Positions 41,931 through 50,394 of a DNA stretch of 64,000 bases are shown in pieces. The notes below the pieces were generated by a model that saw only the letters and a list, made by a program, of their open reading frames with translations, was not told the DNA's origin and did no database searches. The stretch lies in the NCBI RefSeq assembly GCF_029960815.1, contig NZ_JASBRE010000009.1:62001-126000 (forward strand), written 5' to 3'. Each line of letters opens with the position of its first letter. Position 1 is the stretch's first letter. The translations under genes were made by a program, and so were the position numbers. This DNA comes from Pseudomonas sp. AL03 (GTDB lineage: Bacteria; Pseudomonadota; Gammaproteobacteria; Pseudomonadales; Pseudomonadaceae).

Positions 41931-42196
41931 CGCGGCAGCAGGCCCGCGAAGGCGTCCGACTTGACAACACCTGTATCGGCACCATTCGAACGCTTTCCAA
42001 TCGCCCACAAAAAAGGCCGTTTCTGCATGGAAACGGCCTGTCTGAAGTAACTAAAGACCGGCAAAAAACCCTTAAGTTCCGCCCGGAAAACAGCAACTTA
42101 TAGAATTGTGTACAAGTCGTGTTACTCGTCGGATTTCGATTGTCACAACCATGACACAGCCTCAGGATCGCGCCGTCATCCCCTTGAGGTTCCTCT
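41931..42196. other. Intergenic region with a minus-strand terminator
   Basis: A ten-base stem (AGGCCGTTTC / GAAACGGCCT) at 42014-42039 is followed on the minus strand by TTTTTT, yet no minus-strand gene lies upstream. On the same strand TATAAG (42097-42102) and GTAACA (42120-42125), 17 bases apart, form a possible promoter. This would give an RNA of about 80 bases; see findings. The remaining bases hold the leader of the glycine-zipper gene. Confidence 0.5.
42009..42092 (-). ncRNA. Candidate small RNA (promoter plus terminator, no ORF)
   Basis: The candidate runs from about 42090 to a terminator at 42039-42009 on the minus strand, with a putative -10/-35 at 42097-42125. No reading frame of note lies inside. 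It was found by eye as an orphan terminator. It could also be the leader-region hairpin of the plus-strand gene. Confidence 0.35.
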
Positions 42197-42682
42197 ATGA
42201 AGTTCTCCTCGATTCTCTTGTTGTCCCTTGGCCTGGTCAGTGGCATCGCTTCTGCCGGCGGCACCACCGAAGCAGGTGTGGGCGGCGCATTGGGCGGGGT
42301 TCTGGGCTCGGTCGTCGGTCAGTCATTAGGCGGCAATACAGGTTCCACCATTGGCGCGGCCCTGGGCGGCGCGGGTGGTAGCGCTGTTGGCGCAGACAAA
42401 CGCAGCCGTGGCGAAGCAGCCATTGGCGGTGCGTTGGGCGCAGCAGGCGGTAACGTGGTCGGCCGCAGCATGGGCGGCACCACCGGCAGCCTGATCGGCT
42501 CCGCAGCAGGCGGCGGCGCCGGTGGCGCGCTGGGTAACTACATGGGCAACAAGAGCGATGACGATGATGATCGTCGCTCCTATCGTCGTGGTCATGATGA
42601 TCGTCGCTACTACCGTGACGGCCATCGGGGTCGCGGCCATGCCTACGGCCATCGCAAGCATAAACATCGCCATGACGACTGA
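42197..42682 (+). CDS. Exported glycine-zipper protein with an Asp/His/Arg-rich tail
   Basis: The 161-residue protein has a signal peptide (about 1-20, ending GIASA). Residues 21-115 are almost all Gly/Ala/Ser in GxxxG repeats (GGALGGVLGSVVGQSLGG), a glycine-zipper region that usually inserts in or packs against membranes. Residues 118-161 are hydrophilic: a DDDDD run, then repeated RR, HDD and HGH units ending HKHRHDD. The tail could bind metal, which is inference. It has its own terminator. Confidence 0.85.
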   Translation: MKFSSILLLSLGLVSGIASAGGTTEAGVGGALGGVLGSVVGQSLGGNTGSTIGAALGGAGGSAVGADKRSRGEAAIGGALGAAGGNVVGRSMGGTTGSLIGSAAGGGAGGALGNYMGNKSDDDDDRRSYRRGHDDRRYYRDGHRGRGHAYGHRKHKHRHDD

Positions 42683-42712
42683 GGCTTGAATCGCCTCGTG
42701 GACCGGTAAATC

Positions 42713-42745
42713 AAAAAATCGCAGCCCTCGGGCTGCGATTTTTTT
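42713..42745. terminator. Bidirectional terminator
   Basis: Stem AAAAAATCGCAGCCC closes a TCG loop and ends in seven T residues on the plus strand. A run of A in front of the stem makes it work on the minus strand too. It lies between the convergent glycine-zipper and thioesterase genes. Confidence 0.9.
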
Positions 42746-42750
42746 ACCTG

Positions 42751-43170
42751 TCAAACTACCAAGCGCTCCATTGCTTCGCGCAACCCGGCAGGAATCGCCA
42801 CCGGCTGATTCGACGCCCGATCCACAAACACATGCACGAAACGCCCCGCCGCGCAGGCTTCGTCTTCCCCGGCCTTGAACACTGCCAGCTCATACTGCAC
42901 CGAGCTGTTTCCCAACTTGCCCACCCGCAAACCGATCTCGATCCGATCGGGGAAGGCAATGGAAGCAAAGTAATCGCAGGCCGAACTCACCACAAAACCC
43001 ACCACCTCGCCGTCATGAATATCCAGGCCGCCGACTTCGATCAGATAGGTATTCACCGCCGTGTCGAAGAAGCTGTAGTAGGTGACGTTGTTGACGTGAC
43101 CGTAGACATCATTGTCGTGCCAGCGGGTGGTGATGGGTTGGAAGTGAAGATAGTCGGTGCGTTGATTCAT
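42751..43170 (-). CDS. 4HBT-type acyl-CoA thioesterase
   Basis: The 139-residue hot-dog protein has the 4-hydroxybenzoyl-CoA thioesterase active-site segment [20 protein letters not shown], with the Asp/His pattern of the family. The start at 43170 follows GGGAAG. It lies downstream of the 3-hydroxyacyl-CoA dehydrogenase gene on the same strand. Such pairs occur in carnitine and fatty-acid catabolism in other pseudomonads. A repeat element separates the two. Confidence 0.9.
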   Translation of the reverse strand: MNQRTDYLHFQPITTRWHDNDVYGHVNNVTYYSFFDTAVNTYLIEVGGLDIHDGEVVGFVVSSACDYFASIAFPDRIEIGLRVGKLGNSSVQYELAVFKAGEDEACAAGRFVHVFVDRASNQPVAIPAGLREAMERLVV

Positions 43171-43189
43171 GGGAGCTTCCCGTTTCGAA

Positions 43190-43313
43190 AGATTGTTCCC
43201 ACGTCGAGGCGTCGAGCCGTCTGCGTGGGAATGCCTCAATGGACGCTCTGCGTCCGCAGTTGGGACGCGGAGCGTCCCGGGCTGCATTCCCACGCAGAGC
43301 GTGAAAACGATCA
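43190..43313. repeat. Palindromic repeat of the 109-bp family, inverted and altered copy
   Basis: This copy carries the same internal blocks as 16435-16543 but in the opposite order (GGACGCTCTGCGTCC before GGACGCGGAGCGTCC). A stretch near 43203-43222 is replaced by GTCGAGGCGTCGAGCC, and one base of the outer end differs (GTGAAAACGATCA). Confidence 0.8.
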
Positions 43314-43326
43314 CCCGCCGTAGAGT

Positions 43327-44553
43327 CTACCGATCCGCAAACCCTTTACCCACCGCCGCCAACTCCCCAATTAACCGCGCCGGTTTCCACTGATCACCCT
43401 GCTTCGTCTCAAGCGCCAGCAACCGCTGGTGAATATCCGCCAGCCCTTGCTGATCCGCCCAGGCCATGGGCCCACCCTTGTCCGCCGGGAAGCCGTAGCC
43501 ATTGAGGTACACCAAATCGATGTCATGCGCTGACTCGGCGATGCCTTCCTGAAGGATCTTCGCCCCTTCATTGACCAGTGCCAGCAAACAGCGCTCAAGA
43601 ATCTCCTCGGGGCTTATCTCGCGACGCTGAAACCCCAACTCTTCGCTGACCTTCAGCACCAGAGCATCGACTTCCACATCGTGCTCAGCCTGGCGACTGC
43701 CCGGTTCATAGTGGTAATACCCATCGCCACTCTTCTGGCCGAAACGACCCAATTCACACAGACGGTTGTCCACTTGAACCTCGGGTGCATCCTGCCCTTT
43801 GCCAGCCAATTCCCGAGCCCGCCAACCCAGGTCGACGCCAACCACGTCGTACATGCGGAACGGCCCCATGGCAAAGCCAAAACCTTGCAGCACCGCATCG
43901 ACCTTATGTGGATAAGCGCCTTCGAGCAGCATCTTGCGCGCTTCAAGGACGTAGGTATTGAGCATGCGGTTGCCGATGAAACCATCGCAGTTGCCCGCCA
44001 CCACGCTGACCTTGCCCATGCGCTTGCCCAGCTCGAGCGCCGCATCGAGCACCGCCGGGGCGGTTTGGGCACCGCGGACGATTTCCAGCAGTTTCATGAT
44101 GTGCGCCGGGCTGAAGAAGTGCAGGCCCAGGACCTGTTCCGGACGGCGAGTGGCCGCGGCGATGGCGTCGATATCCAGCGCCGAGGTATTGCTGGCCAAA
44201 ATCGCTTCAGGTTTGAGCAGACCGTCCAGTTCACGGAAGATTTTCTGCTTGAGTTCGAGGTTTTCGTACACCGCTTCGATCACCAGATCGACATCGCGGA
44301 TCGCCGCGTAGTCAGCCGCCGCCGTTATCCGTGCAATGCGAGCGTCTGCCTCGGTCTGATCGAACCGGCCCTGACGCACGTTGTGGGCGTAGGTGTCCGC
44401 CACGGCGGCCAGCGCCTGTTCAAGCATCTGTGGATTGTTATCGACCCACTGCACCGGGACGCCGGCGTTGGCTAGGCACATGACAATCCCACGGCCCATG
44501 GTGCCCGCGCCAATGATGGCGGCGCACTGAATAGTGAACGGTGTCTCGCTCAT
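43327..44553 (-). CDS. 3-hydroxyacyl-CoA dehydrogenase
   Basis: The 408-residue enzyme oxidises an L-3-hydroxyacyl-CoA with NAD. It has the NAD loop IGAGTMGRGIVMCLANAG, the family signature with catalytic His HFFSPAHIMKLLEIV, and GNCDGFIGNRML. A second, shorter 3HCDH C-terminal domain follows (ALVNEGAKILQEG, then NGYGFPADKGGPMAWAD), which makes it longer than the 290-residue minimal enzymes. It is probably a stand-alone beta-oxidation enzyme, with the thioesterase gene downstream. Confidence 0.93.
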   Translation of the reverse strand: MSETPFTIQCAAIIGAGTMGRGIVMCLANAGVPVQWVDNNPQMLEQALAAVADTYAHNVRQGRFDQTEADARIARITAAADYAAIRDVDLVIEAVYENLELKQKIFRELDGLLKPEAILASNTSALDIDAIAAATRRPEQVLGLHFFSPAHIMKLLEIVRGAQTAPAVLDAALELGKRMGKVSVVAGNCDGFIGNRMLNTYVLEARKMLLEGAYPHKVDAVLQGFGFAMGPFRMYDVVGVDLGWRARELAGKGQDAPEVQVDNRLCELGRFGQKSGDGYYHYEPGSRQAEHDVEVDALVLKVSEELGFQRREISPEEILERCLLALVNEGAKILQEGIAESAHDIDLVYLNGYGFPADKGGPMAWADQQGLADIHQRLLALETKQGDQWKPARLIGELAAVGKGFADR

Positions 44554-44658
44554 AGTTGTTGTTCTCTTGTTGGCGATCCAAAGACAGCCTTCACCCTAGT
44601 CAGCCACCGGGCTTTTTTGAAATTTATTCCTGTGATGGGCGACATTCAGCGGATGGAT

Positions 44659-46593
44659 CTACGCAGGTAAATGCGCCTGGGCCCATGCCCGCACCTCGCC
44701 ATACGGATAACCCTCCAGCGCCGCAAACCCGGGAATCGACCGCGCCTTGAGCTTGGTAAACAGCGGCACGCTGATACCGCATAAAAACCGCGTCACGCGC
44801 TCCGCCGACGGAGCGTTGCCGGTGTGCTGCTCATGCCTGTGGATAAAATCACCGCACAACGCTTCGAAGTTTTTATCCACAAACGCTGACAATTCCGGTG
44901 GTGCGGGCAATCGCGCCACATCCCCGTGACACACCGAACAATGCCCACACTGCTGCGGCGCGTTTTCATCGCCGAAGTACTCGGCCAGGCGATAGCCCAG
45001 GCAATGCTCTGTGGCGAACAGCTCCAGCATGGCGTGAATCCGCGCGATCTCGGTCCGCTCGTGCTGGGTGAAATAGGCATGTAACTCGACGCTCAGGGCT
45101 TGGCTGTTGAAGTCCGTTTGCAGCAGGCTGTAGACCTCGGTCATCTGCTTGCTTTCGAGCTCGACCCAGCCCTTCTCCTGGAAATAATCCAGCGCCTTGA
45201 CCACCCGATTGCGCTCGGCCTGATGCTGCTCATACAGCGCGTCGAAATTCACCGTGGCCCAAGTGCGCGCACGGTTTGAGGTCTGAATGATCGCTGCGAC
45301 GAAGTCTTTGCGCTCTCCCTCGAAGCGGGCCAGCAAGGCCTCGGGCTCCTGCAAGTACTTGAAGCGGTATTCAGCGTAATAGGCGTAACGCGGAGCGATG
45401 ATCCCGCGCAGTTCCAACTGCACCAGTAAGGTCTTGAGCGGCAATTGTCGGATGTTGCTTTGGTCCGCCAGCGGCCCCAATAGAAACTCCCACTGCCCCT
45501 CGGGCGCGGCGGCTTGCAACTCGTCGAGCACGTAGCGGATGCCATCCCGCTCAGGCGTATCGCCGTAGACGAAGTTTTCCAGCACGTTGAGGCTGTCGCG
45601 GTTGGCCAGTACCAGGCAGTCGGATGGCTGCCCGTCACGCCCGGCGCGGCCGATTTCCTGGCTGTAGTTTTCGATCGATTTGGGCAGGTCGAAATGCACC
45701 ACGTTGCGGATGTCACTCTTGTCGATACCCATGCCGAACGCGATGGTGGCAACGATGCAATTGGACTGCCCGCCCATGAACCGACGCTGGATTGCTTCGC
45801 GTTGTTCATGGGGCAGACCGGCGTGATAGGCCTCAGCCTGAATGCCGTTGCGAGTCAGATGATCGGCAATGTGCTCGGCAGTTTTCTGCAGGGTGACGTA
45901 GACGATGCTCGGCTGGTCGGGACGCTGACTCATCCATTCGACAAGGCGTCGGCGTTTATCCTGCCCGCGTACCGGCTCGACCAACAGATTGAGGTTCGGC
46001 CGATAGAAACCGGTGGTCACCACATCGTCGGGGGCGATAGCGAACTTGGCTTCCATGTCAGCGATCACCTTGGGTGTCGCGGTGGCGGTCAGCAGCAGCG
46101 CCTGTGGGATGTTGAACTGGCGCTGATAATCCGGGAGCTTGAGGTAGTCGGGACGGAAGTTGTGGCCCCATTCCGAGATGCAGTGCGCCTCATCCACCAC
46201 CAGCAACGAGATCGGCACTTGCTGCAAGAAATTGCGGAAACGCTCGTTCTTCAGGCGCTCCACCGAGATCATCAAAATCTTCAGCTCGCCAGACTTGGCC
46301 CGAGCCATCACGTCGCTGGCGTCATCGCGGCTCTGGGCCGAATCGATACTGCCCGCCGCAATGCCATGGCGCTGCAGGAACGCGAGTTGATCTTGCATCA
46401 AGGCCAGTAGCGGTGAGACCACCAGTGTCAGGTGCGGTAGCAACAAGGCCGGCAATTGATAACAAAGGGACTTGCCTGAACCGGTGGGGAAAATCGCCGC
46501 CGCCGAGCGACCGGCCAACACCGCGCTAATCGCCGCTTCCTGGCCGGGCCGAAACTGTGGATAACCGAAAACCTGTTCCAGGGTGTTGTGCAT
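44659..46593 (-). CDS. RecQ-family ATP-dependent DNA helicase
   Basis: The 644-residue protein has all helicase motifs: Walker A FPTGSGKSLCYQ, DEAH (VVDEAHCISEWGHNFR), TATAT, and motif VI EIGRAGRDGQPSDC. The zinc-binding region has Cys residues in HCLGYRLAEYF and CGHCSVCHGD. A winged-helix region follows. No HRDC domain is evident, so it is a RecQ paralogue rather than clearly the housekeeping recQ. It stands alone on the minus strand. Confidence 0.92.
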   Translation of the reverse strand: MHNTLEQVFGYPQFRPGQEAAISAVLAGRSAAAIFPTGSGKSLCYQLPALLLPHLTLVVSPLLALMQDQLAFLQRHGIAAGSIDSAQSRDDASDVMARAKSGELKILMISVERLKNERFRNFLQQVPISLLVVDEAHCISEWGHNFRPDYLKLPDYQRQFNIPQALLLTATATPKVIADMEAKFAIAPDDVVTTGFYRPNLNLLVEPVRGQDKRRRLVEWMSQRPDQPSIVYVTLQKTAEHIADHLTRNGIQAEAYHAGLPHEQREAIQRRFMGGQSNCIVATIAFGMGIDKSDIRNVVHFDLPKSIENYSQEIGRAGRDGQPSDCLVLANRDSLNVLENFVYGDTPERDGIRYVLDELQAAAPEGQWEFLLGPLADQSNIRQLPLKTLLVQLELRGIIAPRYAYYAEYRFKYLQEPEALLARFEGERKDFVAAIIQTSNRARTWATVNFDALYEQHQAERNRVVKALDYFQEKGWVELESKQMTEVYSLLQTDFNSQALSVELHAYFTQHERTEIARIHAMLELFATEHCLGYRLAEYFGDENAPQQCGHCSVCHGDVARLPAPPELSAFVDKNFEALCGDFIHRHEQHTGNAPSAERVTRFLCGISVPLFTKLKARSIPGFAALEGYPYGEVRAWAQAHLPA

Positions 46594-46641
46594 AAGCTGT
46601 CACTCCGTTGACTGCTGCCATGCCAAAAGCCTAGTCGGCAA

Positions 46642-46842
46642 ATGCAGCGAGTCGAGAAAAGGTCGGGGACCAAAACGATACGGGATGATACAGCCTCGCC
46701 CCAGAATCCTTTGCCACAGGACACTTCAATTTTCGCCCTCGTTCTTGCCTCCCTGTTGCTGAGCGGATGCATGAAACTCCCTGACGAGCCACCGCTGCTC
46801 GCCGCGCTGCAAACCCCGGCGCATCCTGCCGTCGCCACCTGA
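46642..46842 (+). CDS. Possible small lipoprotein, or remnant of one
   Basis: A 66-residue frame contains a lipoprotein signal: hydrophobic FALVLASLLL then lipobox LSGC followed by MKLPDEPPLL. The 30 residues in front are not signal-like, so translation more likely starts at TTG 46711, giving about 43 residues. No ribosome binding site is evident. It could be the worn remains of a lipoprotein gene. Confidence 0.35.
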   Translation: MQRVEKRSGTKTIRDDTASPQNPLPQDTSIFALVLASLLLSGCMKLPDEPPLLAALQTPAHPAVAT

Positions 46843-47312
46843 CTACGGCACTAACACCGCCACCCGCAGAGGCTCATTCAAAGCCTGCTCATGAAACACC
46901 CGGCCCTTGCTCGCCTATGCCGCATGAGCCGGGCTGATTTCGCCGGTGAACGCCGCCGCCAACTGACGCAAATCAGCGACGCTTCGCACGCGGGGGCAAA
47001 AGGGTTCGCCGTTGGACCATCGAGTTACCGGCGTCAGCAGCACCCGCCGTGCGACAAAACCCGGCCCACAGCAACAAAATCGAGGCCATACATGGCCATT
47101 GCATACCTAATTCCCTTTAAGCGTTGGACGGACGTTTCGAAACGTCCTACTGATTCTGGCGCGCACCATACAGAGGTTTAGCGCGTCCCGCCTGACAAAC
47201 CCGTAGGAAATTTGCCGGCTAAGGGTTTAGGCGTAAAAAACCTCGAAAAACGCGTAGGCCCGGTCCGAAACGGCAGGTAAACCCCCTACAAAACCTGTCC
47301 ATCGAAGCCGTA
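46843..47312. other. Gene-free, probably decayed stretch
   Basis: No intact gene is seen across about 470 bases. On the minus strand one frame reads FVARRVLLTPVTRWSNGEPF, then ADLRQLAAAFTGEISPAHAA, a stop, and GRVFHEQALNEPLRVAVLVP, which looks like worn coding sequence without an identifiable family. The last 130 bases are AT-richer and non-coding. Confidence 0.4.
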
Positions 47313-47342
47313 TTGCCGCACGGCGTCATGCCCTTCTATAGT
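47313..47342 (+). promoter_or_regulatory. Sigma-70-like promoter of the small gene at 47415
   Basis: TTGCCG (47313-47318) and TATAGT (47337-47342) are 18 bases apart and lie 73 bases before the start codon. Confidence 0.55.
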
Positions 47343-47414
47343 CTGCGGCGCGGCTGAAAACAGTGTCTCGGCCTGCCGGGAGCCACCTCCCGATTTCGTA
47401 CAGGACGAACCTCG

Positions 47415-47708
47415 ATGACCACATTCCACACGTTTACAGAACGCTATCGCCCGCTCAAATCCCGCTACAGCGACACCCCCGTGCTGGTCATCGACACAGA
47501 ATCCGACCCTCACGAAATCCTCGACGCCGCCCGCCAACGCATCCGCGCCGCCAGCGACCTGCTCGAAACGCTGTATTGCCTGTGCTTCAAACAAGCCGAT
47601 GCGAGCGACATTCCCAACATCGTCAATGCGCTGTACCTGTTGACCCAGGACGGTAATGAATTGCTCGACATCGCCCGGCAACGACTCCCGAAAACCACTA
47701 CTGGTTGA
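47415..47708 (+). CDS. Small Pseudomonas-type hypothetical protein (DUF3077/DUF6124-like)
   Basis: The 97-residue protein is helical and acidic. The middle (ILDAARQRIRAASDLLETLY) and the later helix (IVNALYLLTQDGNELLDIA) recall the short DUF3077/DUF6124 proteins found in many copies in fluorescent pseudomonads. The assignment is by eye. AGGACG precedes the ATG. A single REP unit follows 18 bases after the stop. Function unknown. Confidence 0.65.
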   Translation: MTTFHTFTERYRPLKSRYSDTPVLVIDTESDPHEILDAARQRIRAASDLLETLYCLCFKQADASDIPNIVNALYLLTQDGNELLDIARQRLPKTTTG

Positions 47709-47726
47709 TGCACAAACACAACCCCA

Positions 47727-47752
47727 TGTAGGAGCGAGGCTTGCCCGCGAAG
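47727..47752 (+). repeat. Single REP unit
   Basis: The 26 bases TGTAGGAGCGAGGCTTGCCC plus GCGAAG match one arm of the inverted pair at 60244-60311, with one base difference from the right arm and complete agreement with the left arm read inverted. Confidence 0.85.
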
Positions 47753-48097
47753 AACGATAACTCGGTGTGCCTGATGAAGAAGCCAAACACCTGATGGCAA
47801 TCAAACGCGAGAAATTACGGCAGAGATAAGTCAGTAAGTAACGGCCTATCAAGCTTCATTCCGTTCCTACAACCGAAGGCACCTTGTCGCCTATCGCCGC
47901 CCAGTGACTTGTTCCTACAGCCCTGACTGTCGCTGCCAATTCAGCGACTCGGGCTTGGTCACCCGAATGGCTCATATCTACGCCTCCGTTGTATGCTGCC
48001 GGCACTTCATGTGCCTGCACGCTATATGGTGGCTGTGTTTGGGACGTCCTCGGGCGTGCCGGGATGTGAGCCTCATCGGTTGACCAATCCGAACACA
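47753..48097. other. Gene-free stretch with a short gene-tail fragment
   Basis: Directly after the REP unit a 22-residue frame (VPDEEAKHLMAIKREKLRQR, stop at 47827-47829) looks like the tail of a real protein. The rest, to the AAA pseudogene, contains no credible gene. Confidence 0.4.
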
Positions 48098-48986
48098 GCG
48101 CAACGTCCCGTCCGACAACTCGGCCGCCGACAATGGCCTCAACAATCCTTCCTGATAAAACTCGATCGCAAACCGACCGCCCTGAAGCGGCGCGTTGTTC
48201 AACCTCGCCCCAGGGAAGGCGTCACTGATCGCAGTCTGCAAGGCATCTGGATCGCCAATCTCGCGAATCGTCTGCAACGCTGCCGCCAGGTCTCGACCAT
48301 CGTGGTGCAACACGGGCGTGCGAGTACCCAGTTGTGGCTGGCGAACCGGGTGGCTGGCGAACCGGCGCATCAGCGTCGCTGCGAAAGTGATCATAGAAGC
48401 GCCACCGCCGAATAAATTCGCGCCGCTGCAAGACTTCCAGCGAGGTGCGAAAGCTGCCGACCTGATCGAACAAACTGTCGAAATTCGGCGTGTGCTGGGC
48501 CAGCACTTCCCACGCACGACCGACCCGGGCGCGGATGATCGGGCCGTTGCGGTCCACCAACAGGCTGGCTGGACGATAGAACGGCCCGGACCAGATACAT
48601 TCCTTCTTGATTTCCGGGTCGAGGGAAAAGTACGACTGTGTGGGCTCCGGCAGGCCCAGCGCGATCGAGTAGCTGAAATCTTCCCCGGCAAACCCCAGGC
48701 GCAGGCGTTTGGCGCCGTGTCGTACGGTCGCTTCGATAGGGACTTCGCCATTACGCATGCGCCGGCTGTTGTTTTCCGGCCCGGTCCAGAAGGTCGAATC
48801 CAGCCCACCCTCGCGGGCCAATGCATTGACCACGCCGCCCTGAGCGGTTTCCGCCAGCAGGCGCAACGCGCGGTAGAGGTTGGATTTTCCGCTGCCGTTG
48901 GGACCCGTGATCAGGTTCAATCGGCCCAGCGGAATCACCAATTTATTGATCGAGCGGTAATTGGCTACCGCGAGGGTTTTGAGCAT
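48098..48986 (-). pseudogene. Frameshifted, truncated AAA ATPase (RecF/OLD-like)
   Basis: The 5' part starts MLKTLAVANYRSINKLVIPL with Walker A GPNGSGKSNLYRALRLL. Near 48335-48365 a 16-base tandem duplication (TGGCTGGCGAACCGG twice) shifts the frame. Removing one unit restores RSDADAPVRQPQLGTRTPVL and a run through AALQTIREIGDP to LSAAELSDGTLR. At about 48098 the homology stops and 25 or so unrelated residues follow. The Walker B, D-loop and His-switch region of the ATPase are missing. It therefore has two independent lesions. Confidence 0.88.
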
Positions 48987-49047
48987 TGGAAGCTTCCTGC
49001 TGCATGGTCCAGCAGTTTGCCTTATTGTCGGGAACACTGTGATCCCC

Positions 49048-49180
49048 TGTAGCAGCTGGCGAAGCCTGCGTTCGGCTGCGCAGCAGTCGTCAATCCGGCT
49101 TTCACAGTTTGTCTGATGCACCGCGAGCGCTGATATTACGACTGCTGCGCAGCCGAACGCAGGCTCCGCCAGCTGCTACA
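49048..49180. repeat. 43-bp inverted repeat with a 47-bp spacer
   Basis: Left arm 49048-49090 and right arm 49138-49180 are inverted copies with one mismatch. They begin TGTAGCAGCTGGCGAAGCC. The TGTAGCAGCTG core is shared with 26838-26919. It fills the space between the AAA pseudogene and the efflux operon. Confidence 0.9.
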
Positions 49181-49290
49181 AGGATTGTGGTGTGATCGCT
49201 TTATTGAAACCGTCATGCAGACACGGAACCCTGTTCTAAGCTCGTAGTCGTATCGCCATTGGCACGTCCGTACAACGCAAAGGAGTCTGC

Positions 49291-50394
49291 ATGGTGGGTC
49301 CCGGGTTGAAAACAATGGTTGGCCTGAGCCTCCTTATCCTGCTGAGCGCTTGTGGCGATAAAAAACCGGTCGAGAAGGACCGGCCGCGGGTGTTCGTGCA
49401 AGAGGTCAAATCGGCTGATTACGCAGCGTCTGTGACACTCACCGGCGATGTTCAGGCGCGAGTCCAGACTGAGTTGTCGTTCCGCGTTGGCGGCAAGATC
49501 ATCCAGCGCATGGTCGATGTCGGTGACCGGGTATCGGCCAAACAAGTGCTGGCCAAGCTCGATCCCAAGGACTTGCAAACCAACGTCGACTCGGCTCAGG
49601 CACAGGTCGTCGCCGAGCAGGCCCGCGTCAAACAGACCGCTGCCGCTTTCGTTCGCCAGCAAAAACTCCTGCCCAAGGGCTACACCAGCCAGAGCGAATA
49701 CGATTCCGCCCAAGCCGCCTTGCGCAGCAGCCAAAGCGCCCTGACGGCCGCCCAGGCGCAACTGGCCAATGCCCGTGAACAACTGAGCTACACCGCGTTG
49801 GTCGCCGACGCGCCGGGAGTGATTACTGCCCGTCAGGCCGAAGTCGGCCAAGTGGTGCAGGCCACGGTGCCGATTTTCAGCCTGGCCCGGGACGGTGAGC
49901 GCGATGCCGTATTCAACGTCTACGAATCGCTGCTGGCGGAGGCGCCGGAAGATAAAACGATCGTAGTCAGCCTGCTCGACAACCCGGCTATCAAAACCAC
50001 CGGCACCGTTCGGGAAATCACCCCGGCCGTCTCCGCGCAGACCGGCACGGTGCAGGTCAAAGTCACTCTCAACAGTCTGCCGGAAGGTATGCAGCTCGGT
50101 TCGGTGGTGAGTGCCACGGCCAAGACGCCGGGCAAATCGGCGGTCGAACTGCCCTGGTCGGCGCTGACCAAAAACCTCAGCGACCCGGCCGTGTGGCTAG
50201 TGGACGACGAAGGCAAGGCACAGCTGCACACCGTCACTGTCGGTCGCTACCTGACTGGCAAAGTCATCATCAGCGCCGGCCTCAAGGGTGGCGAAAAAGT
50301 CGTCATCGCCGGCGGCCAGTTACTGCACCCCGGTGTGAAGGTGGAAATCGCCGAAAACACCTATAAGGATTTAGCCGCGGGAGCCCAGCCATGA
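49291..50394 (+). CDS. RND efflux adaptor lipoprotein 1 (TriA-like)
   Basis: The 367-residue protein has a lipoprotein signal with lipobox LSAC (LILLSACGDKKP). The lipoyl half-motifs (FRVGGKIIQRMVDVGDRVSA) flank a short coiled-coil hairpin, and a beta-barrel plus membrane-proximal domain follow. It joins the RND pump to an outer-membrane channel. The next gene encodes a second adaptor and its start overlaps this stop (ATGA). Two adaptor genes plus one pump is the TriABC arrangement of P. aeruginosa. Confidence 0.9.
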   Translation: MVGPGLKTMVGLSLLILLSACGDKKPVEKDRPRVFVQEVKSADYAASVTLTGDVQARVQTELSFRVGGKIIQRMVDVGDRVSAKQVLAKLDPKDLQTNVDSAQAQVVAEQARVKQTAAAFVRQQKLLPKGYTSQSEYDSAQAALRSSQSALTAAQAQLANAREQLSYTALVADAPGVITARQAEVGQVVQATVPIFSLARDGERDAVFNVYESLLAEAPEDKTIVVSLLDNPAIKTTGTVREITPAVSAQTGTVQVKVTLNSLPEGMQLGSVVSATAKTPGKSAVELPWSALTKNLSDPAVWLVDDEGKAQLHTVTVGRYLTGKVIISAGLKGGEKVVIAGGQLLHPGVKVEIAENTYKDLAAGAQP

